Below are positions 53,072-61,970 of a stretch of DNA of 64,000 nt, piece after piece (the stretch's first letter is position 1; each line of letters starts with the position of its first letter). The notes under the pieces are model-generated. The model saw nothing but the letters and a program-made list of their open reading frames with translations, did not search any database and was not told where the DNA came from. Source of the stretch: Rhodobacter sp. (GTDB lineage Bacteria; Pseudomonadota; Alphaproteobacteria; Rhodobacterales; Rhodobacteraceae); contig PNJK01000004.1 in assembly GCA_013821825.1 (NCBI GenBank), positions 35,293 through 99,292 on the forward strand, in the 5' to 3' direction. The position numbers were made by a program, and so were the translations under genes.

Positions 53072-54216
53072 AGGAATGCCCCGTCGATGGCGCGGCCTTC
53101 GGCGCGGGTCGCGGCAAAGCCCATGGCGGCGGCGATGGTAGGGGCGATGGCGGACTGGTCGACGGGGTTGTCGAGGACGCCCTTGCCGATGCCGGGGCCG
53201 AAGATCAGCGCCCAGACTTCATGCGCGGAGCGGGAGTTGAAATGGTGCTGGAAAGGCACGTTGGCCAAGGGGTTTGCGTCGCGGCCGCAATCAGGCGTAA
53301 TCACGAAAATGGTGTTGTCCCGATAAAAGGGGTCGGCGTCGGCCATGGAAACAAGGCGTTGCAGGCCCTCGTCGATCACGGCGATGGCGCGGGTGTAGTG
53401 GCTGGGGTTGCCCCAATGCACGTAGTCCGGGTCCTGATAGTTCACCATCATGAAGCGGGGTTTCAGTTCGGCCATGGCCCGGGTGGCAAGTTCTGTCAAA
53501 AGCCGGTCGCCGCGGGGGTTGCGCAAGCCGTCGTCGCCGAAGCGTTGGCGCCAGCGGGCCCAGAACGCCTCCACCTCGGGCGAGGGCTCGGGGGTGGTGC
53601 CGCGCGGGTCGATGGTAAGAAGGCGGGTGCGTTCTTCTTCTAGCGCGAGACGGGCTTCGTCGGTCAGGCCGCTTTCGGCGAGCTGTTCCCGGGTGCGGTA
53701 GAGCTTGTAGCGGTGGAGCGAGAGCATTTCCGAACGGAAATCGATGCCGAAATGGTCGCCAGCGCCAAAAGTGAAGAACTCTTCCTGCGGTCGGTCTTCG
53801 CCGTTGATCAGGAGAACCTCGTGAGAGGCGAGGTTGTAGGCGCGGCGCAGGTATTCGAAAATCGTGGGTTCGGTGGGTTCCAGCCGATCGGTCAGGAACT
53901 CGCCAGCGTCGCGATAGGCGAGATAGCGCCCCGTGAGGAGGTTCAGCGTGCCCTCGGCATGTGAGGTGTTGACGCCTTCCAGTTTGTCGATGCGCAGGTC
54001 CGGGATGAAGGTGCCGCGCGGCGCGAGGGTGTGGCGCAGGTAGGGGGCCCAGGTGGCGGCTTCGTCAATCGTCTCGGCCCGGCGGACGCCGCCACCGAAG
54101 CGGACGAGGATGACGTTCGGGCCCCGGTAAGCTGGGCTTTGCGCGAGCGTGGGACGAGGAGAGGCAAGGCTGGCGGCGAGGCCCAGCGTACCAAGGGCAA
54201 AACTGCGACGGTCCAT
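53068..54216 (-). CDS. Alkaline-phosphatase-superfamily protein with Tat-like signal
   Basis: A protein of about 382 aa. The N-terminus MDRRSFALGTLGLAASLASP has the paired Arg of a Tat signal. The body fits the alkaline phosphatase/sulfatase/phosphodiesterase fold: NVILVRFGGGVRRAE at the metal strand, VNTSHAEGTLNLLTG near residue 90 holding a Thr/Ser nucleophile candidate, AIAVIDEGLQRLVSMAD, NTIFVITPDCGRDANPL for the metal Asp, and FQHHFNSRSAHEVW for His ligands. ATG 54216 is used instead of the track start 54447. It is translationally coupled to the membrane protein at 52058. Confidence 0.82.
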   Translation of the reverse strand: MDRRSFALGTLGLAASLASPRPTLAQSPAYRGPNVILVRFGGGVRRAETIDEAATWAPYLRHTLAPRGTFIPDLRIDKLEGVNTSHAEGTLNLLTGRYLAYRDAGEFLTDRLEPTEPTIFEYLRRAYNLASHEVLLINGEDRPQEEFFTFGAGDHFGIDFRSEMLSLHRYKLYRTREQLAESGLTDEARLALEEERTRLLTIDPRGTTPEPSPEVEAFWARWRQRFGDDGLRNPRGDRLLTELATRAMAELKPRFMMVNYQDPDYVHWGNPSHYTRAIAVIDEGLQRLVSMADADPFYRDNTIFVITPDCGRDANPLANVPFQHHFNSRSAHEVWALIFGPGIGKGVLDNPVDQSAIAPTIAAAMGFAATRAEGRAIDGAFL

Positions 54217-54326
54217 GAGGCCTCCGGCTTTGTTAATGGGATTAACATTACACAAGGCGCGTTTTCTGGCGAGTGATTCCTTTGGGGCGGAAGGATCCGA
54301 ATGGATGTGTTCAGGAAGTCCAGGCG

Positions 54327-54342
54327 AAAGCGGAAGCCGCCC
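54327..54342 (-). terminator. Possible weak terminator after tRNA-Tyr
   Basis: On the minus strand GCGGCTTCCGC forms a 4-bp stem with a 3-base loop followed by TTT, about 40 bases after the tRNA end. The stem is short, so this is tentative. Confidence 0.3.
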
Positions 54343-54380
54343 CAAGAAGATGAGGAGTTCGCAATGCACCATTCTGGAAA

Positions 54381-54464
54381 TGGTGGGCGACCCTGGAATC
54401 GAACCAGGCGTGGGTCGCCCCGGGGGAGTTACAGTCCCCTGCCGCACCTTGCAGCTCGTCGCCC
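54381..54464 (-). tRNA. tRNA-Tyr (GTA)
   Basis: On the minus strand the acceptor arm GGGCGAC pairs exactly with GTCGCCC, followed by A and an encoded CCA. The anticodon loop reads GACTGTAACTC with anticodon GTA. The long variable arm gives 84 nt, as expected for class II tRNA-Tyr; the T loop is GGTTCGATTCC. Its promoter is TTGACG-17-TAGACC just upstream. rlmB follows on the other strand. Confidence 0.95.
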
Positions 54465-54474
54465 GCCGGGGGTG

Positions 54475-54503
54475 GGTCTACTCAAGGGTGCGGGGGGCGT
54501 CAA
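54475..54503 (-). promoter_or_regulatory. Probable sigma-70 promoter of tRNA-Tyr
   Basis: Minus strand: TTGACG (54503-54498), 17 bases, TAGACC (54480-54475). The predicted start of transcription lies only a few bases before the tRNA 5' end, which fits a tRNA gene in Rhodobacteraceae. Confidence 0.6.
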
Positions 54504-54584
54504 GGGCAGACCGCGACGTTTTCGGCTTGCATCGCTGGGCGGTCCTGACACAGAGTCCGGGCCGGATTTTCTGGGGGTAGGCGA

Positions 54585-55373
54585 ATGAAGACTGGTGCCA
54601 AAAAGCCTGCCTGGGTGGTGGACAAGGAACGCGGTCAAAAGCGCGAGGCGCGCGAGACGTTGTGGTTGTTCGGGCTGCACGCTGTCCGCGATGCGCTGGA
54701 AAATCCAAGGCGGGAGAAGCTGCGGCTGGTCCTGACAAAGAACGCGCTGGACAAGCTGGAGGCGGCGGTTGCGGCCTCGGGTATGGAGCCGGAGATCGTG
54801 GACCCGCGCCGCTTTGACGTGCCGATCGACGAAGGCTCGGTGCATCAGGGCGCGGCGCTGGAGGTCCGGGCGCTGGACTGGGGACGGCTGGAAGAGGTCT
54901 GCATCTCGGGCGAAGGCCTGCCACTGGTGGTGCTTCTTGACCGGGTGACTGACCCCCATAACGTGGGCGCGGTGCTGCGGTCGGCCGAGGTGTTCGGGGC
55001 CCGTGCGGTGATCGCCCCCCGGCATCACGCGGCGCCCGAGACCGGGGCCTTGGCCAAGACCGCCAGCGGGGCGCTGGAACGGCAACCCTATCTGCGGGTC
55101 ACGAACCTGTCCGAGGCGATGGAAGCGTTGAAGGATATGGGGTTTACCCTGATCGGGCTGGACGGCGAGGCCGAGATCACGCTCGAAGCGGCAGTTGCCG
55201 ATGCCGGCGGGCGGGCGATCGGACTTGTGCTGGGGGCCGAGGGTCCTGGCTTGCGCGAAAAGACCCGCGAGACTTGCGACGTGCTGGCGCGGATTCCCTT
55301 CGACGGAGCCTTTGGCAGCCTGAACGTTTCGAACGCGGCGGCGGTGTCGCTTTACGCGGCGACGCGTCGGTGA
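54585..55373 (+). CDS. rlmB: 23S rRNA 2'-O-methyltransferase, SpoU/TrmH type
   Basis: A 262-aa SPOUT methyltransferase acting on 23S rRNA (G2251 in E. coli numbering by homology). N-terminal substrate-binding domain: WLFGLHAVRDALENPRREK, VDPRRFDVPI, HQGAALEVRAL. C-terminal knotted domain: LDRVTDPHNVGAVLRSAEVFGA, VLGAEGPGLR and FGSLNVSNAAAVSLY, the three SPOUT motifs with SAM and catalytic Arg/Asn roles. Starts ATG 54585. Located next to tRNA-Tyr as in many relatives. Confidence 0.95.
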   Translation: MKTGAKKPAWVVDKERGQKREARETLWLFGLHAVRDALENPRREKLRLVLTKNALDKLEAAVAASGMEPEIVDPRRFDVPIDEGSVHQGAALEVRALDWGRLEEVCISGEGLPLVVLLDRVTDPHNVGAVLRSAEVFGARAVIAPRHHAAPETGALAKTASGALERQPYLRVTNLSEAMEALKDMGFTLIGLDGEAEITLEAAVADAGGRAIGLVLGAEGPGLREKTRETCDVLARIPFDGAFGSLNVSNAAAVSLYAATRR

Positions 55374-55482
55374 TCACAAATTCGCGAAAGGTCTTTAACG
55401 GGACTGGTGACTTCCTACATTTAGGCATTGAGGCACGGGCCGGAACCCCGGCCTTGACTTCACTGTCCCTCGTTCCGCACTT

Positions 55483-55515
55483 GGCGCCCCCGGCTTGGCC
55501 CGTGGGCGCCTTTTT
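55483..55515 (+). terminator. Rho-independent terminator downstream of rlmB
   Basis: GGCGCCC and GGGCGCC form a 7-bp perfect stem around a 14-base loop, followed by TTTTT at 55511-55515. It lies about 110 bases after the rlmB stop and immediately before the CoA-binding gene start, so it should end rlmB transcription or an unannotated short RNA. Confidence 0.75.
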
Positions 55516-55529
55516 CTATGGGTGAACCC

Positions 55530-55937
55530 ATGCCGACCGACCGGGAAATCCGCGACATCCTGACATCTGTGAAGACCATCGCCCTTGTCGGCTGGTCACC
55601 CAAGCCCGAGCGCCCAAGCCACCGGGTCGCGGCCTATCTGGCCAGCCGGGGCTATCGGGTGATCCCGGTCAACCCCGGTCACGCCGGACGGATGGCGCTG
55701 GGCGAGGTGGTTCGGGCGACGCTGGCCGAGGCAGGTCAGGTCGACATGGTCGACATCTTTCGGCGCAGCGAAGCGGCAGGCGCCATGGTGGACGAGGCGA
55801 TTGCGGCGGGCGCCAAGGTTGTCTGGATGCAGTTGGGCGTGATCGACGAGGCAGCCGCCGCGCGGGCCCGGGCGGCGGGATTGCGTGTGGTGATGGATCG
55901 CTGCCCGGCGATCGAGATTCCCCGGCTGGGGCTTTAG
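55530..55937 (+). CDS. CoA-binding domain protein (YccU-like)
   Basis: A protein of about 135 aa with a Rossmann CoA-binding domain: IALVGWSPKPERPSHRVAAYLASRGYRVIPVNPG, VDMVDIFRRSEAAGAMVDEAI, KVVWMQLGVIDEAAAARARAAG and VVMDRCPAIE. The family binds CoA and has no settled function. ATG 55530 gives MPTDREIRDIL; the track start at 55518 adds four residues and both are possible. The upstream terminator puts it on its own promoter or read-through. Convergent with hisE. Confidence 0.88.
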   Translation: MPTDREIRDILTSVKTIALVGWSPKPERPSHRVAAYLASRGYRVIPVNPGHAGRMALGEVVRATLAEAGQVDMVDIFRRSEAAGAMVDEAIAAGAKVVWMQLGVIDEAAAARARAAGLRVVMDRCPAIEIPRLGL

Positions 55938-55946
55938 GGCCGGGCC

Positions 55947-55990
55947 AAAATCCTTCAAAGGATTTTGCAAATCTTTTCGAAAAGATTTGC
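55947..55990. terminator. Two tandem palindromes, likely bidirectional terminator
   Basis: Two hairpins sit side by side between convergent genes. The first has arms AAAATCCTT and AAGGATTTT with a 2-base loop (55947-55966). The second is a perfect 24-base palindrome whose half is GCAAATCTTTTC (55967-55990). Their A/T-rich arms give U-tracts in both directions. Similar paired hairpins occur between genes in Rhodobacteraceae. Confidence 0.7.
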
Positions 55991-56004
55991 GACCGGTCTT
56001 CGGG

Positions 56005-56310
56005 TCAGCGCCCCGCTTTTTCATCCAGCCCGGAGGTGCCTTCGCGGCGGGCGAGTTCTGCCAGCACGTCGTCCAGCGTCACGTCTCGGGCGGCCAGCAT
56101 GACCAGCAGGTGGTAGAGCACATCTGCCGCCTCGCAGGTCAGGCGGGCGCGGTCGCCCCTCACGGCTTCGATGATCGCCTCTACCGCCTCTTCGCCGAAC
56201 TTCTCGGCGCATTTTTCCGGACCCTTGGCCAGGAGCTTGGCCGTCCATGAGCTTTCCGGGTCTGCACCCTTGCGGGCGGCGATGGTGGCGGCAAGACGTT
56301 CAAGGCTCAT
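56005..56310 (-). CDS. hisE: Phosphoribosyl-ATP pyrophosphatase
   Basis: A 101-aa all-alpha nucleotide pyrophosphatase of histidine synthesis, second step. Typical sequence: [48 protein letters not shown], the E-x-x-E metal region, and [30 protein letters not shown]. Alone, not fused to HisI. Overlaps hisF by 4 bp. Confidence 0.95.
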   Translation of the reverse strand: MSLERLAATIAARKGADPESSWTAKLLAKGPEKCAEKFGEEAVEAIIEAVRGDRARLTCEAADVLYHLLVMLAARDVTLDDVLAELARREGTSGLDEKAGR

Positions 56311-57068
56311 GACAGCCTCACTGGGATGCCCGCGGCGGCCAGGTGGGCCTTGGCCTCGCCGATGGTAAAGGTGCCGAAGTGGAAGATCGACGCGGCGAGG
56401 ACGGCGCTGGCGTGGCCCTCGGTGATGCCTTCGACGAGGTGATCAAGGGTGCCGACCCCGCCACTGGCGATGACGGGGATGTCCACCGCATCCGCAACGG
56501 CGCGGGTGAGGGGAATATTGAAACCGGCCCGGGTGCCGTCGCGGTCCATGCTGGTCAGCAAAATCTCGCCGGCGCCCTTGGCGGCGACAGTGCGGGCAAA
56601 GTCGACCGCGTCAATGCCTGTGGCGCGACGGCCGCCGTGGGTGAAGATCTCCCACTTGCCCGGAGCGACGGTCCTGGCATCGATCGCCACCACGATGCAC
56701 TGCGACCCGAACCGGTCGGCGGCTTCGGCCACCACATCGGGCCGGGCAACGGCGGCAGAGTTGAAGCTGACCTTGTCGGCCCCGGCCAGAAGAAGCTTGC
56801 GCACATCCTCGGGCGTGCGGACGCCGCCGCCCACGGTCAGCGGCATGAAGCACTGTTCGGCGGTGCTGGTGACCAGATCGTACATCGTGGCGCGATTGTC
56901 CTCGGTCGCCATGATGTCGAGAAAGCAAAGCTCATCCGCGCCGGCCGCATCATAGGCCTTTGCGGCCTCGACCGGGTCGCCAGCGTCGATCAGGTCGACG
57001 AAGTTGACGCCTTTGACCACACGGCCGTTGGCGACGTCGAGGCAGGGGATGATGCGGGTTTTCAGCAT
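56307..57068 (-). CDS. hisF: Imidazole glycerol phosphate synthase, cyclase subunit
   Basis: A 253-aa TIM barrel: [19 protein letters not shown] at strand 1 with the catalytic Asp, [81 protein letters not shown] with the second catalytic Asp, and [14 protein letters not shown]. It makes IGP and AICAR using ammonia from HisH. Overlaps hisE; hisA precedes it with a repeat between. Confidence 0.96.
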   Translation of the reverse strand: MLKTRIIPCLDVANGRVVKGVNFVDLIDAGDPVEAAKAYDAAGADELCFLDIMATEDNRATMYDLVTSTAEQCFMPLTVGGGVRTPEDVRKLLLAGADKVSFNSAAVARPDVVAEAADRFGSQCIVVAIDARTVAPGKWEIFTHGGRRATGIDAVDFARTVAAKGAGEILLTSMDRDGTRAGFNIPLTRAVADAVDIPVIASGGVGTLDHLVEGITEGHASAVLAASIFHFGTFTIGEAKAHLAAAGIPVRLS

Positions 57069-57130
57069 GATGTCAGCCTAGCGCTTGCGGCAGGCCGGGG
57101 AAAGGGGGCGCTGCCCCCTTGGGGCCCCTG

Positions 57131-57166
57131 GCCCCGACCCCCGGGGATATTTGGGAACAGAAGAAG
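57131..57166. repeat. Interspersed repeat, copy 1 (hisF-hisA gap)
   Basis: A stretch ending GGATATTTGGGAACAGAAGAAG after a C-rich run. A near copy lies at 61971-62006 (GGATATTTGCAAACAGAAGAAG). Both are in short gaps right after gene ends and read in the same orientation. I recognise this ending from scattered intergenic sequences in Rhodobacteraceae. Confidence 0.65.
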
Positions 57167-57168
57167 TA

Positions 57169-57888
57169 TCAGGTCCGCAGCGCCCTCAATGCCGCACCCA
57201 GATCGATCGCGCCGTCGTACAGCGCGCGGCCCGAGATGGCGCCGGCGATCGTGCCGGTGTCACGAAGGGCCAGCAGGTCCGCCATCGAGGCGACGCCGCC
57301 GGAGGCGATGACGGGGATGGAGACCGCGCGGGCGAGGGCCTCGGTCGCTGCGATGTTGGGCCCTTCCATCGCTCCGTCGCGGTCGATGTCGGTGTAGATG
57401 ATCGCCGCCACCCCGGCGTCCTCGAAGCTTCGGGCGAGGTCGGTGGCGATGATTTCGGTTTCCGTCGCCCAGCCCTTGGTGGCGACACGACCCTTGCGGG
57501 CGTCGATGCCGACCGCGACCCTGCCCGGGAAGGCCTTGGCGGCCTCGCGCACCAGCATCGGGTTTTCCACGGCCACAGTGCCAAGGATGACGCGGGCCAG
57601 GCCCTGTTCCAGCCACATCGCGATGGTGGCCATGTCGCGGATGCCGCCGCCAAGCTGGCATGGCACCGAGACGGCGGCGAGGATTGCCTGCACCGCGGCG
57701 GCGTTCACCGGCTTGCCCGCGAAGGCACCGTTCAGGTCGACAAGGTGCAGCCATTCGCAGCCTGCCGCCTGGAACGACAATGCCTGCGCGGCGGGGTCAT
57801 CGCCGAAGACGGTCGCCGCCTCCATCTCGCCGCGCAGCAGCCGGACGCACTGGCCGTCCTTCAGGTCAATCGCTGGGTAAAGGATCAT
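57169..57888 (-). CDS. hisA: Phosphoribosylformimino-5-aminoimidazole carboxamide ribotide isomerase
   Basis: A 239-aa TIM-barrel isomerase related to HisF, converting ProFAR to PRFAR. Motifs: [18 protein letters not shown] with the catalytic Asp, [64 protein letters not shown] with the second Asp, and [14 protein letters not shown]. It begins the hisA-hisF-hisE group; the DUF2147 gene lies divergently upstream. Confidence 0.95.
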   Translation of the reverse strand: MILYPAIDLKDGQCVRLLRGEMEAATVFGDDPAAQALSFQAAGCEWLHLVDLNGAFAGKPVNAAAVQAILAAVSVPCQLGGGIRDMATIAMWLEQGLARVILGTVAVENPMLVREAAKAFPGRVAVGIDARKGRVATKGWATETEIIATDLARSFEDAGVAAIIYTDIDRDGAMEGPNIAATEALARAVSIPVIASGGVASMADLLALRDTGTIAGAISGRALYDGAIDLGAALRALRT

Positions 57889-58032
57889 CGCCGGCCCCCG
57901 GTTTTGTCTGGCGCGGTCTTTGGCATGGGTCGCGCGCGATGAAAAGGTCTGGCGCGCGGCCCGACGTCACGTTTGATTGGTGTCCCTACCGGCGCAAAGC
58001 AGAGGGCCTGAGCTCTCGGATCGAGAGCGCCG

Positions 58033-58422
58033 ATGAAGACTTCCGCAATCGCTGCCGTGTTTGCAGCACTTGGAACCGCCGCTTTCGACGATCCGGTCGA
58101 AGGCATCTGGAACACCAAGACCAATGACAACGACAACTATGGCCATGTCGAGATCAAGCCCTGTAGCCCGGCCTTGTGCGGCACACTGGTCAAGGCCCTC
58201 AACGGTGCGGACAAGGAAATCGAAAGCGACAATATCGGACGCAGGATCGTCTGGGACATGGTGGCCTTTGCCGAGGGGCTTTATGACGACGGCGGGATCT
58301 GTTCGCCGGACCGTGACAAGGAATACAACGGCGACATGTCGCTGGCCGGAGACGGCCTGGCGGTGCGCGGCTGCGTGCTGGGCATCTGCCGCGATGGCGG
58401 CAGTTGGAAACGCGTCAACTAA
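58033..58422 (+). CDS. DUF2147-like secreted protein
   Basis: A 129-aa protein with an N-terminal signal that is shorter than usual (MKTSAIAAVFAALGTAA) directly followed by DDPVEGIWNTKTNDNDNYGHVEI, the DUF2147 opening, then CSPALCGTLVKAL and GCVLGICRDGGSWKRV. Four Cys suggest disulphides. Function unknown. In relatives this family often sits inside the his cluster on the same strand; here it is reversed relative to hisA and hisH. Confidence 0.82.
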   Translation: MKTSAIAAVFAALGTAAFDDPVEGIWNTKTNDNDNYGHVEIKPCSPALCGTLVKALNGADKEIESDNIGRRIVWDMVAFAEGLYDDGGICSPDRDKEYNGDMSLAGDGLAVRGCVLGICRDGGSWKRVN

Positions 58423-58487
58423 GGCGCAGGTTTCGGGTCGCCAAGTGGCCCGGCCCCTGCGATAGCCGCGCATCGGGGAGGACGTTG

Positions 58488-59369
58488 ATGCGCGGCACTG
58501 ACTGGCTTTGGCTTTGGGCCTTGTCCCTTCTGTGGGGCGGGTCATTTCTTTTTGTCGAACTGGCGCTGGCCGGTCTGCCGCCCCTGACGGTGGTCTGGGG
58601 CAGGGTGGGCCTTGCGGCATTGATCCTTTGGGGCGTGGTTCGACTGCGGCGGACCGGGGGGCCACCGCGCGAGGTCTGGCCGGCGCTGCTGGTCATGGGG
58701 CTCTTGAACAACGCGGTGCCCTTCACGCTGTTCGCGCTGGCGCAGGGGCAGATCAGCGGCGCGCTGGCCTCGGTCCTGAACGCGACGACCCCGATCTTCA
58801 CGGTGCTGGTGGCACATCTGGCGACAGTGGACGAACGGCTCGGCCCGGCGCGGGCGCTGGGCGTGGGCCTGGGCTTTTCGGGCGTGGTCGTGATGCTTGC
58901 CGATGGCGGCATGGCAGGGACGCGGCTGGCGCTGCTGGCCGGCCTTGGGGCTGCGTTAAGCTACGGGCTGGCCAGCGTCTGGGGCCGCAGATTTCGTGCC
59001 GCCGGTCTTTCGCCCCTGACGACGGCCGTCGGTCAAGTCACGGCAAGCAGTCTTCTGCTGCTTCCGGCCTGGTTGCTGGTGGATCGGCCCTGGGCGTTGG
59101 GCTGGCCCGGCACCGGACCCGTGCTGGCCGTCCTTGGACTGGCAACCCTGTCGACGGCGGTCGCCTATCTGATCTTCTTCAAGGTGCTTGCCTCGGCCGG
59201 AGCGACGGCGATTTCGCTGGTGACCTTCCTGATCCCGATCAGCGCCATGGGGCTGGGCTGGCTGGTGCTGGGCGAAACCCTGGAGCCGCAGCAGATCGCC
59301 GGCCTGGGCCTCGTTCTGTTGGGACTGGGCGTGATCGACGGCCGCCTGATGGCAGAGATTGTTCGATAA
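58488..59369 (+). CDS. EamA/DMT family transporter
   Basis: A protein of about 293 aa with ten helices in two EamA repeats (LWALSLLWGGSFLFVELALAGL first, LLAGLGAALSYGLASVWGRRF second, plus WLVLGETLEPQQIAGLGLVLLGL at the end). It is a drug/metabolite-type exporter of unknown substrate. ATG 58488 with GGGGAGG fits; the track start 58404 runs into the previous gene. With DUF2147 it interrupts the minus-strand his genes. Confidence 0.9.
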   Translation: MRGTDWLWLWALSLLWGGSFLFVELALAGLPPLTVVWGRVGLAALILWGVVRLRRTGGPPREVWPALLVMGLLNNAVPFTLFALAQGQISGALASVLNATTPIFTVLVAHLATVDERLGPARALGVGLGFSGVVVMLADGGMAGTRLALLAGLGAALSYGLASVWGRRFRAAGLSPLTTAVGQVTASSLLLLPAWLLVDRPWALGWPGTGPVLAVLGLATLSTAVAYLIFFKVLASAGATAISLVTFLIPISAMGLGWLVLGETLEPQQIAGLGLVLLGLGVIDGRLMAEIVR

Positions 59370-59399
59370 TGTAAAGGAGATTTCTAAAAAGGCGGCGTC

Positions 59400-60041
59400 T
59401 CAGGGAGTCCAATGCAGGAAGTTTGCAATAAGTCGCAACCCGGCAGCTTGCGATTTCTCGGGGTGGAACTGGGTTCCGACGATGTTGTCGCGCCCGACGA
59501 TCGCGGTGATCGGACCGCCATAGTCGCAAAAGGCCAGCCGATGCGCCGGATCGGCGACGCGGAAGTGGTAGGAGTGGACGAAATAAGCGTGATCGCCGGT
59601 GGACAGACCGGCCAGCACCGGATGGGGGCGCTCGATCACCAGATCGTTCCAGCCCATGTGCGGCACCTTCAGCGCGCGGTCGGCGGGTTCGATCCTGACC
59701 ACATCGCCATCAATCCAGCCGAAGCCTTCGGTCAGGCGGTATTCGTGCCCGCGCGAAGCCAGCATCTGCATGCCGACGCAGATGCCAAGAAAGGGGCGGC
59801 CTTTGACGGTCACCGCCTCTTCGATGGCCTCGTAAAGCCCGCCATAGCTGCCCAGGGCGGCGCGGCAGGCCGGAAAGGCCCCGTCGCCGGGCAAGACGAT
59901 CCGGTCGGCCCTTGCCACATCCTCGGGGCGCGAGGAGACGAGAATGTCGCCGCCGCCAACTTCAGACGTCATGCGCTGAAAGGCCTTTTCGGCAGAGTGA
60001 AGGTTGCCGCTGTCGTAGTCGACCAGAACCGTCAGGCTCAC
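59400..60041 (-). CDS. hisH: Imidazole glycerol phosphate synthase, glutaminase subunit
   Basis: A 213-aa class I glutamine amidotransferase. The nucleophile Cys is in [15 protein letters not shown] near residue 85, [14 protein letters not shown] precedes it, and the His-Glu pair is in [10 protein letters not shown] near 190. It feeds ammonia to HisF. Overlaps hisB by 4 bp. It is separated from hisA-hisF-hisE by two plus-strand genes. Confidence 0.95.
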   Translation of the reverse strand: MSLTVLVDYDSGNLHSAEKAFQRMTSEVGGGDILVSSRPEDVARADRIVLPGDGAFPACRAALGSYGGLYEAIEEAVTVKGRPFLGICVGMQMLASRGHEYRLTEGFGWIDGDVVRIEPADRALKVPHMGWNDLVIERPHPVLAGLSTGDHAYFVHSYHFRVADPAHRLAFCDYGGPITAIVGRDNIVGTQFHPEKSQAAGLRLIANFLHWTP

Positions 60042-60625
60042 AACGCGCCCTTCGTGCTGGGCAGCGCGCCACCAAGGCGGGGGTCAACCTCGACCGCCTC
60101 ACGCAAGGCGCGGGCGACGGCCTTGAAGGCGGCCTCGGCGATGTGGTGGCTGTTCAGCCCGTGGATCAGGTCGACATGCAGGGTGATTCCGCCATGCGTG
60201 GCCACTGCCTGAAAGAATTCGCGCACCAGTTCGGTGTCGAAGCTGCCGATATTTGCGGCGGGAAAGGGCAGGTTCCAGACCAGATAGGGCCGAGCGGAAA
60301 GGTCCAGCGCGACAGCCACCTGCGAGTCGTCCATCGCCAGCCGGAAGTGGCCATAGCGGCGGATACCGCGCTTGTCGCCAAGCGCCCTGGCAAGGGCCTG
60401 ACCAAGGGCGATGCCCACATCCTCGACAGTGTGGTGATCGTCGATGTGCAAGTCACCCTTGGCCCGGACGGTCAGGTCGATGAGGCTGTGGCGGCCCAGC
60501 TGGTCCAGCATGTGATCAAGGAAGCCGACGCCGGTCTTGCAGTCATGCGCGCCGGTGCCGTCCAGATTGACGGCAACGGAAATCTCGGTCTCGGCGGTCT
60601 TGCGGCTTACCTCGGCACGGCGCAT
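60038..60625 (-). CDS. hisB: Imidazoleglycerol-phosphate dehydratase
   Basis: A 195-aa monofunctional HisB dehydratase with the two metal-binding half-repeats: [21 protein letters not shown] with HDCK-like AHDCKTGV before it, [19 protein letters not shown], and later [29 protein letters not shown]. It dehydrates IGP to imidazole acetol phosphate. Normal length for the bacterial stand-alone type. First of hisB-hisH. Confidence 0.95.
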   Translation of the reverse strand: MRRAEVSRKTAETEISVAVNLDGTGAHDCKTGVGFLDHMLDQLGRHSLIDLTVRAKGDLHIDDHHTVEDVGIALGQALARALGDKRGIRRYGHFRLAMDDSQVAVALDLSARPYLVWNLPFPAANIGSFDTELVREFFQAVATHGGITLHVDLIHGLNSHHIAEAAFKAVARALREAVEVDPRLGGALPSTKGAL

Positions 60626-60686
60626 CGCGGGTTCTCCCTTGCGTTCGCGGCCTTATAGGACGCGGGGTGCGGCATGGGAAGGCAGT

Positions 60687-61928
60687 TCAGGGCCTCAACC
60701 TGCCGATAGCAAGCCAGCCGAGCGCGGCCATCACGCCTGCAGTTGCCAGACAGGCGGGAAGGCCCCCGAATTGGTAGCTGAGCCCCGAAAGCAGCGTGCC
60801 GATCAGTCGCCCGGCCGCATTTGCCATATAGTAGAAGCCCACGTCGCGGGTGATCCGGTCCGCCGATCCGAAGGCAAGGATCAGGTAGGAATGCACCGAT
60901 GAGTTGATGGCGAAGACGAAACCGAAGGCAAGCAGCCCCACGATCAGCGTAGCTGTCAGCGCGGGAGAGGGCGCGCCGGCAACCCACGCTGACCCGGCCA
61001 GCAGGAACGGAATCGGAACCAGCAGACCGGCCCAGCGGATGGCCTTCGCGACAATCGCGGCTTCTGGCTGGCCCCTGGCGCCCAGCATTCGGGGCGCCAG
61101 AGCCTGCACGGCACCATAAGCGATGATCCAAAGGGCTAGGAACCCGCCGATCAGGAAGAACGCCTCGCGCCGGCCCTCTGCGGTGCCGTCGGACAGCACC
61201 GTCTGGAAATAGACCGGCACGCCCACGACGAACCACACATCCCGCGCGCCGAACAGGAACAGGCGCGCCAGCGACAGGCCGTTGACGCGCGGATCTGCAG
61301 AACGCCAGCCGCCCCACTGCTCATCCGTCTTTATCCGGCCAGGGAGGCCCGCGGGCAGCAATAGCACAATCGCCAGCAGGATCAGGGCCAGAACCGCTGC
61401 CATCCCCCAGACCGCCGCCTGAAATCCGACAAGCGCCAGAAGAGCCGCGCCAAGGAAGAAGCCCAGGCCCTTGACGGCGTTCTTTGATCCGGTGAGCAGT
61501 GCGACCCAGCGGAAGAGCCCGCCAGCTTCGCCGGGTGCCAGCAGTTTGACGGCGGATTTCGAGGACATCTTGGCCAGGTCCTTGGCCACCCCCGACACCC
61601 CCTGCACCGCCATCACGAAAGCGACCGATGCGGCGATGCCCCAGCCTGGATCAAGCTGCGCCAAGGCCACCAAGGCTGCGACCTGCAAGCCAAGCCCGGC
61701 GTAAAGCGTCGCCGCCAGACCGAAGCGCGCGGCCAGCCACCCGGCGGCGAGGTTGGTAAGGATTCCGGCCAGTTCGTAAAGCAGGAACAGCCAGGCAAGT
61801 TGCAGCGGGCTGAAGCCCAAAGCGTTGAAATGCAGCAGCACCAGCATCCGAAGTGCGCCATCGGTGGCCATGAAGGCCCAGTAGGCGGCGGTGACGGCAG
61901 CATAGGCGCGTAGCGGGTTGGCGGTCAT
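60687..61928 (-). CDS. arsJ: ArsJ organoarsenical efflux transporter (MFS)
   Basis: A 413-aa 12-helix MFS protein of the ArsJ type: YAAVTAAYWAFMATDGALRMLVLLHFNALGFSP at the start, LFLLYELAGILTNLAAGWL, GVSGVAKDLAKMSSKSAVKLL and VGFYYMANAAGRLIGTLLSGLSYQF are characteristic. ArsJ exports 1-arseno-3-phosphoglycerate made by an adjacent GAPDH from arsenate. That GAPDH gene is adjacent here (62010-62951) but damaged. Arsenic-responsive control would come from the ArsR-ArsC fusion. Confidence 0.9.
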   Translation of the reverse strand: MTANPLRAYAAVTAAYWAFMATDGALRMLVLLHFNALGFSPLQLAWLFLLYELAGILTNLAAGWLAARFGLAATLYAGLGLQVAALVALAQLDPGWGIAASVAFVMAVQGVSGVAKDLAKMSSKSAVKLLAPGEAGGLFRWVALLTGSKNAVKGLGFFLGAALLALVGFQAAVWGMAAVLALILLAIVLLLPAGLPGRIKTDEQWGGWRSADPRVNGLSLARLFLFGARDVWFVVGVPVYFQTVLSDGTAEGRREAFFLIGGFLALWIIAYGAVQALAPRMLGARGQPEAAIVAKAIRWAGLLVPIPFLLAGSAWVAGAPSPALTATLIVGLLAFGFVFAINSSVHSYLILAFGSADRITRDVGFYYMANAAGRLIGTLLSGLSYQFGGLPACLATAGVMAALGWLAIGRLRP

Positions 61929-61970
61929 CGGTAGCGCCTTTGGCTGGTGGAGGACCGGGGGCCTTCAGCC

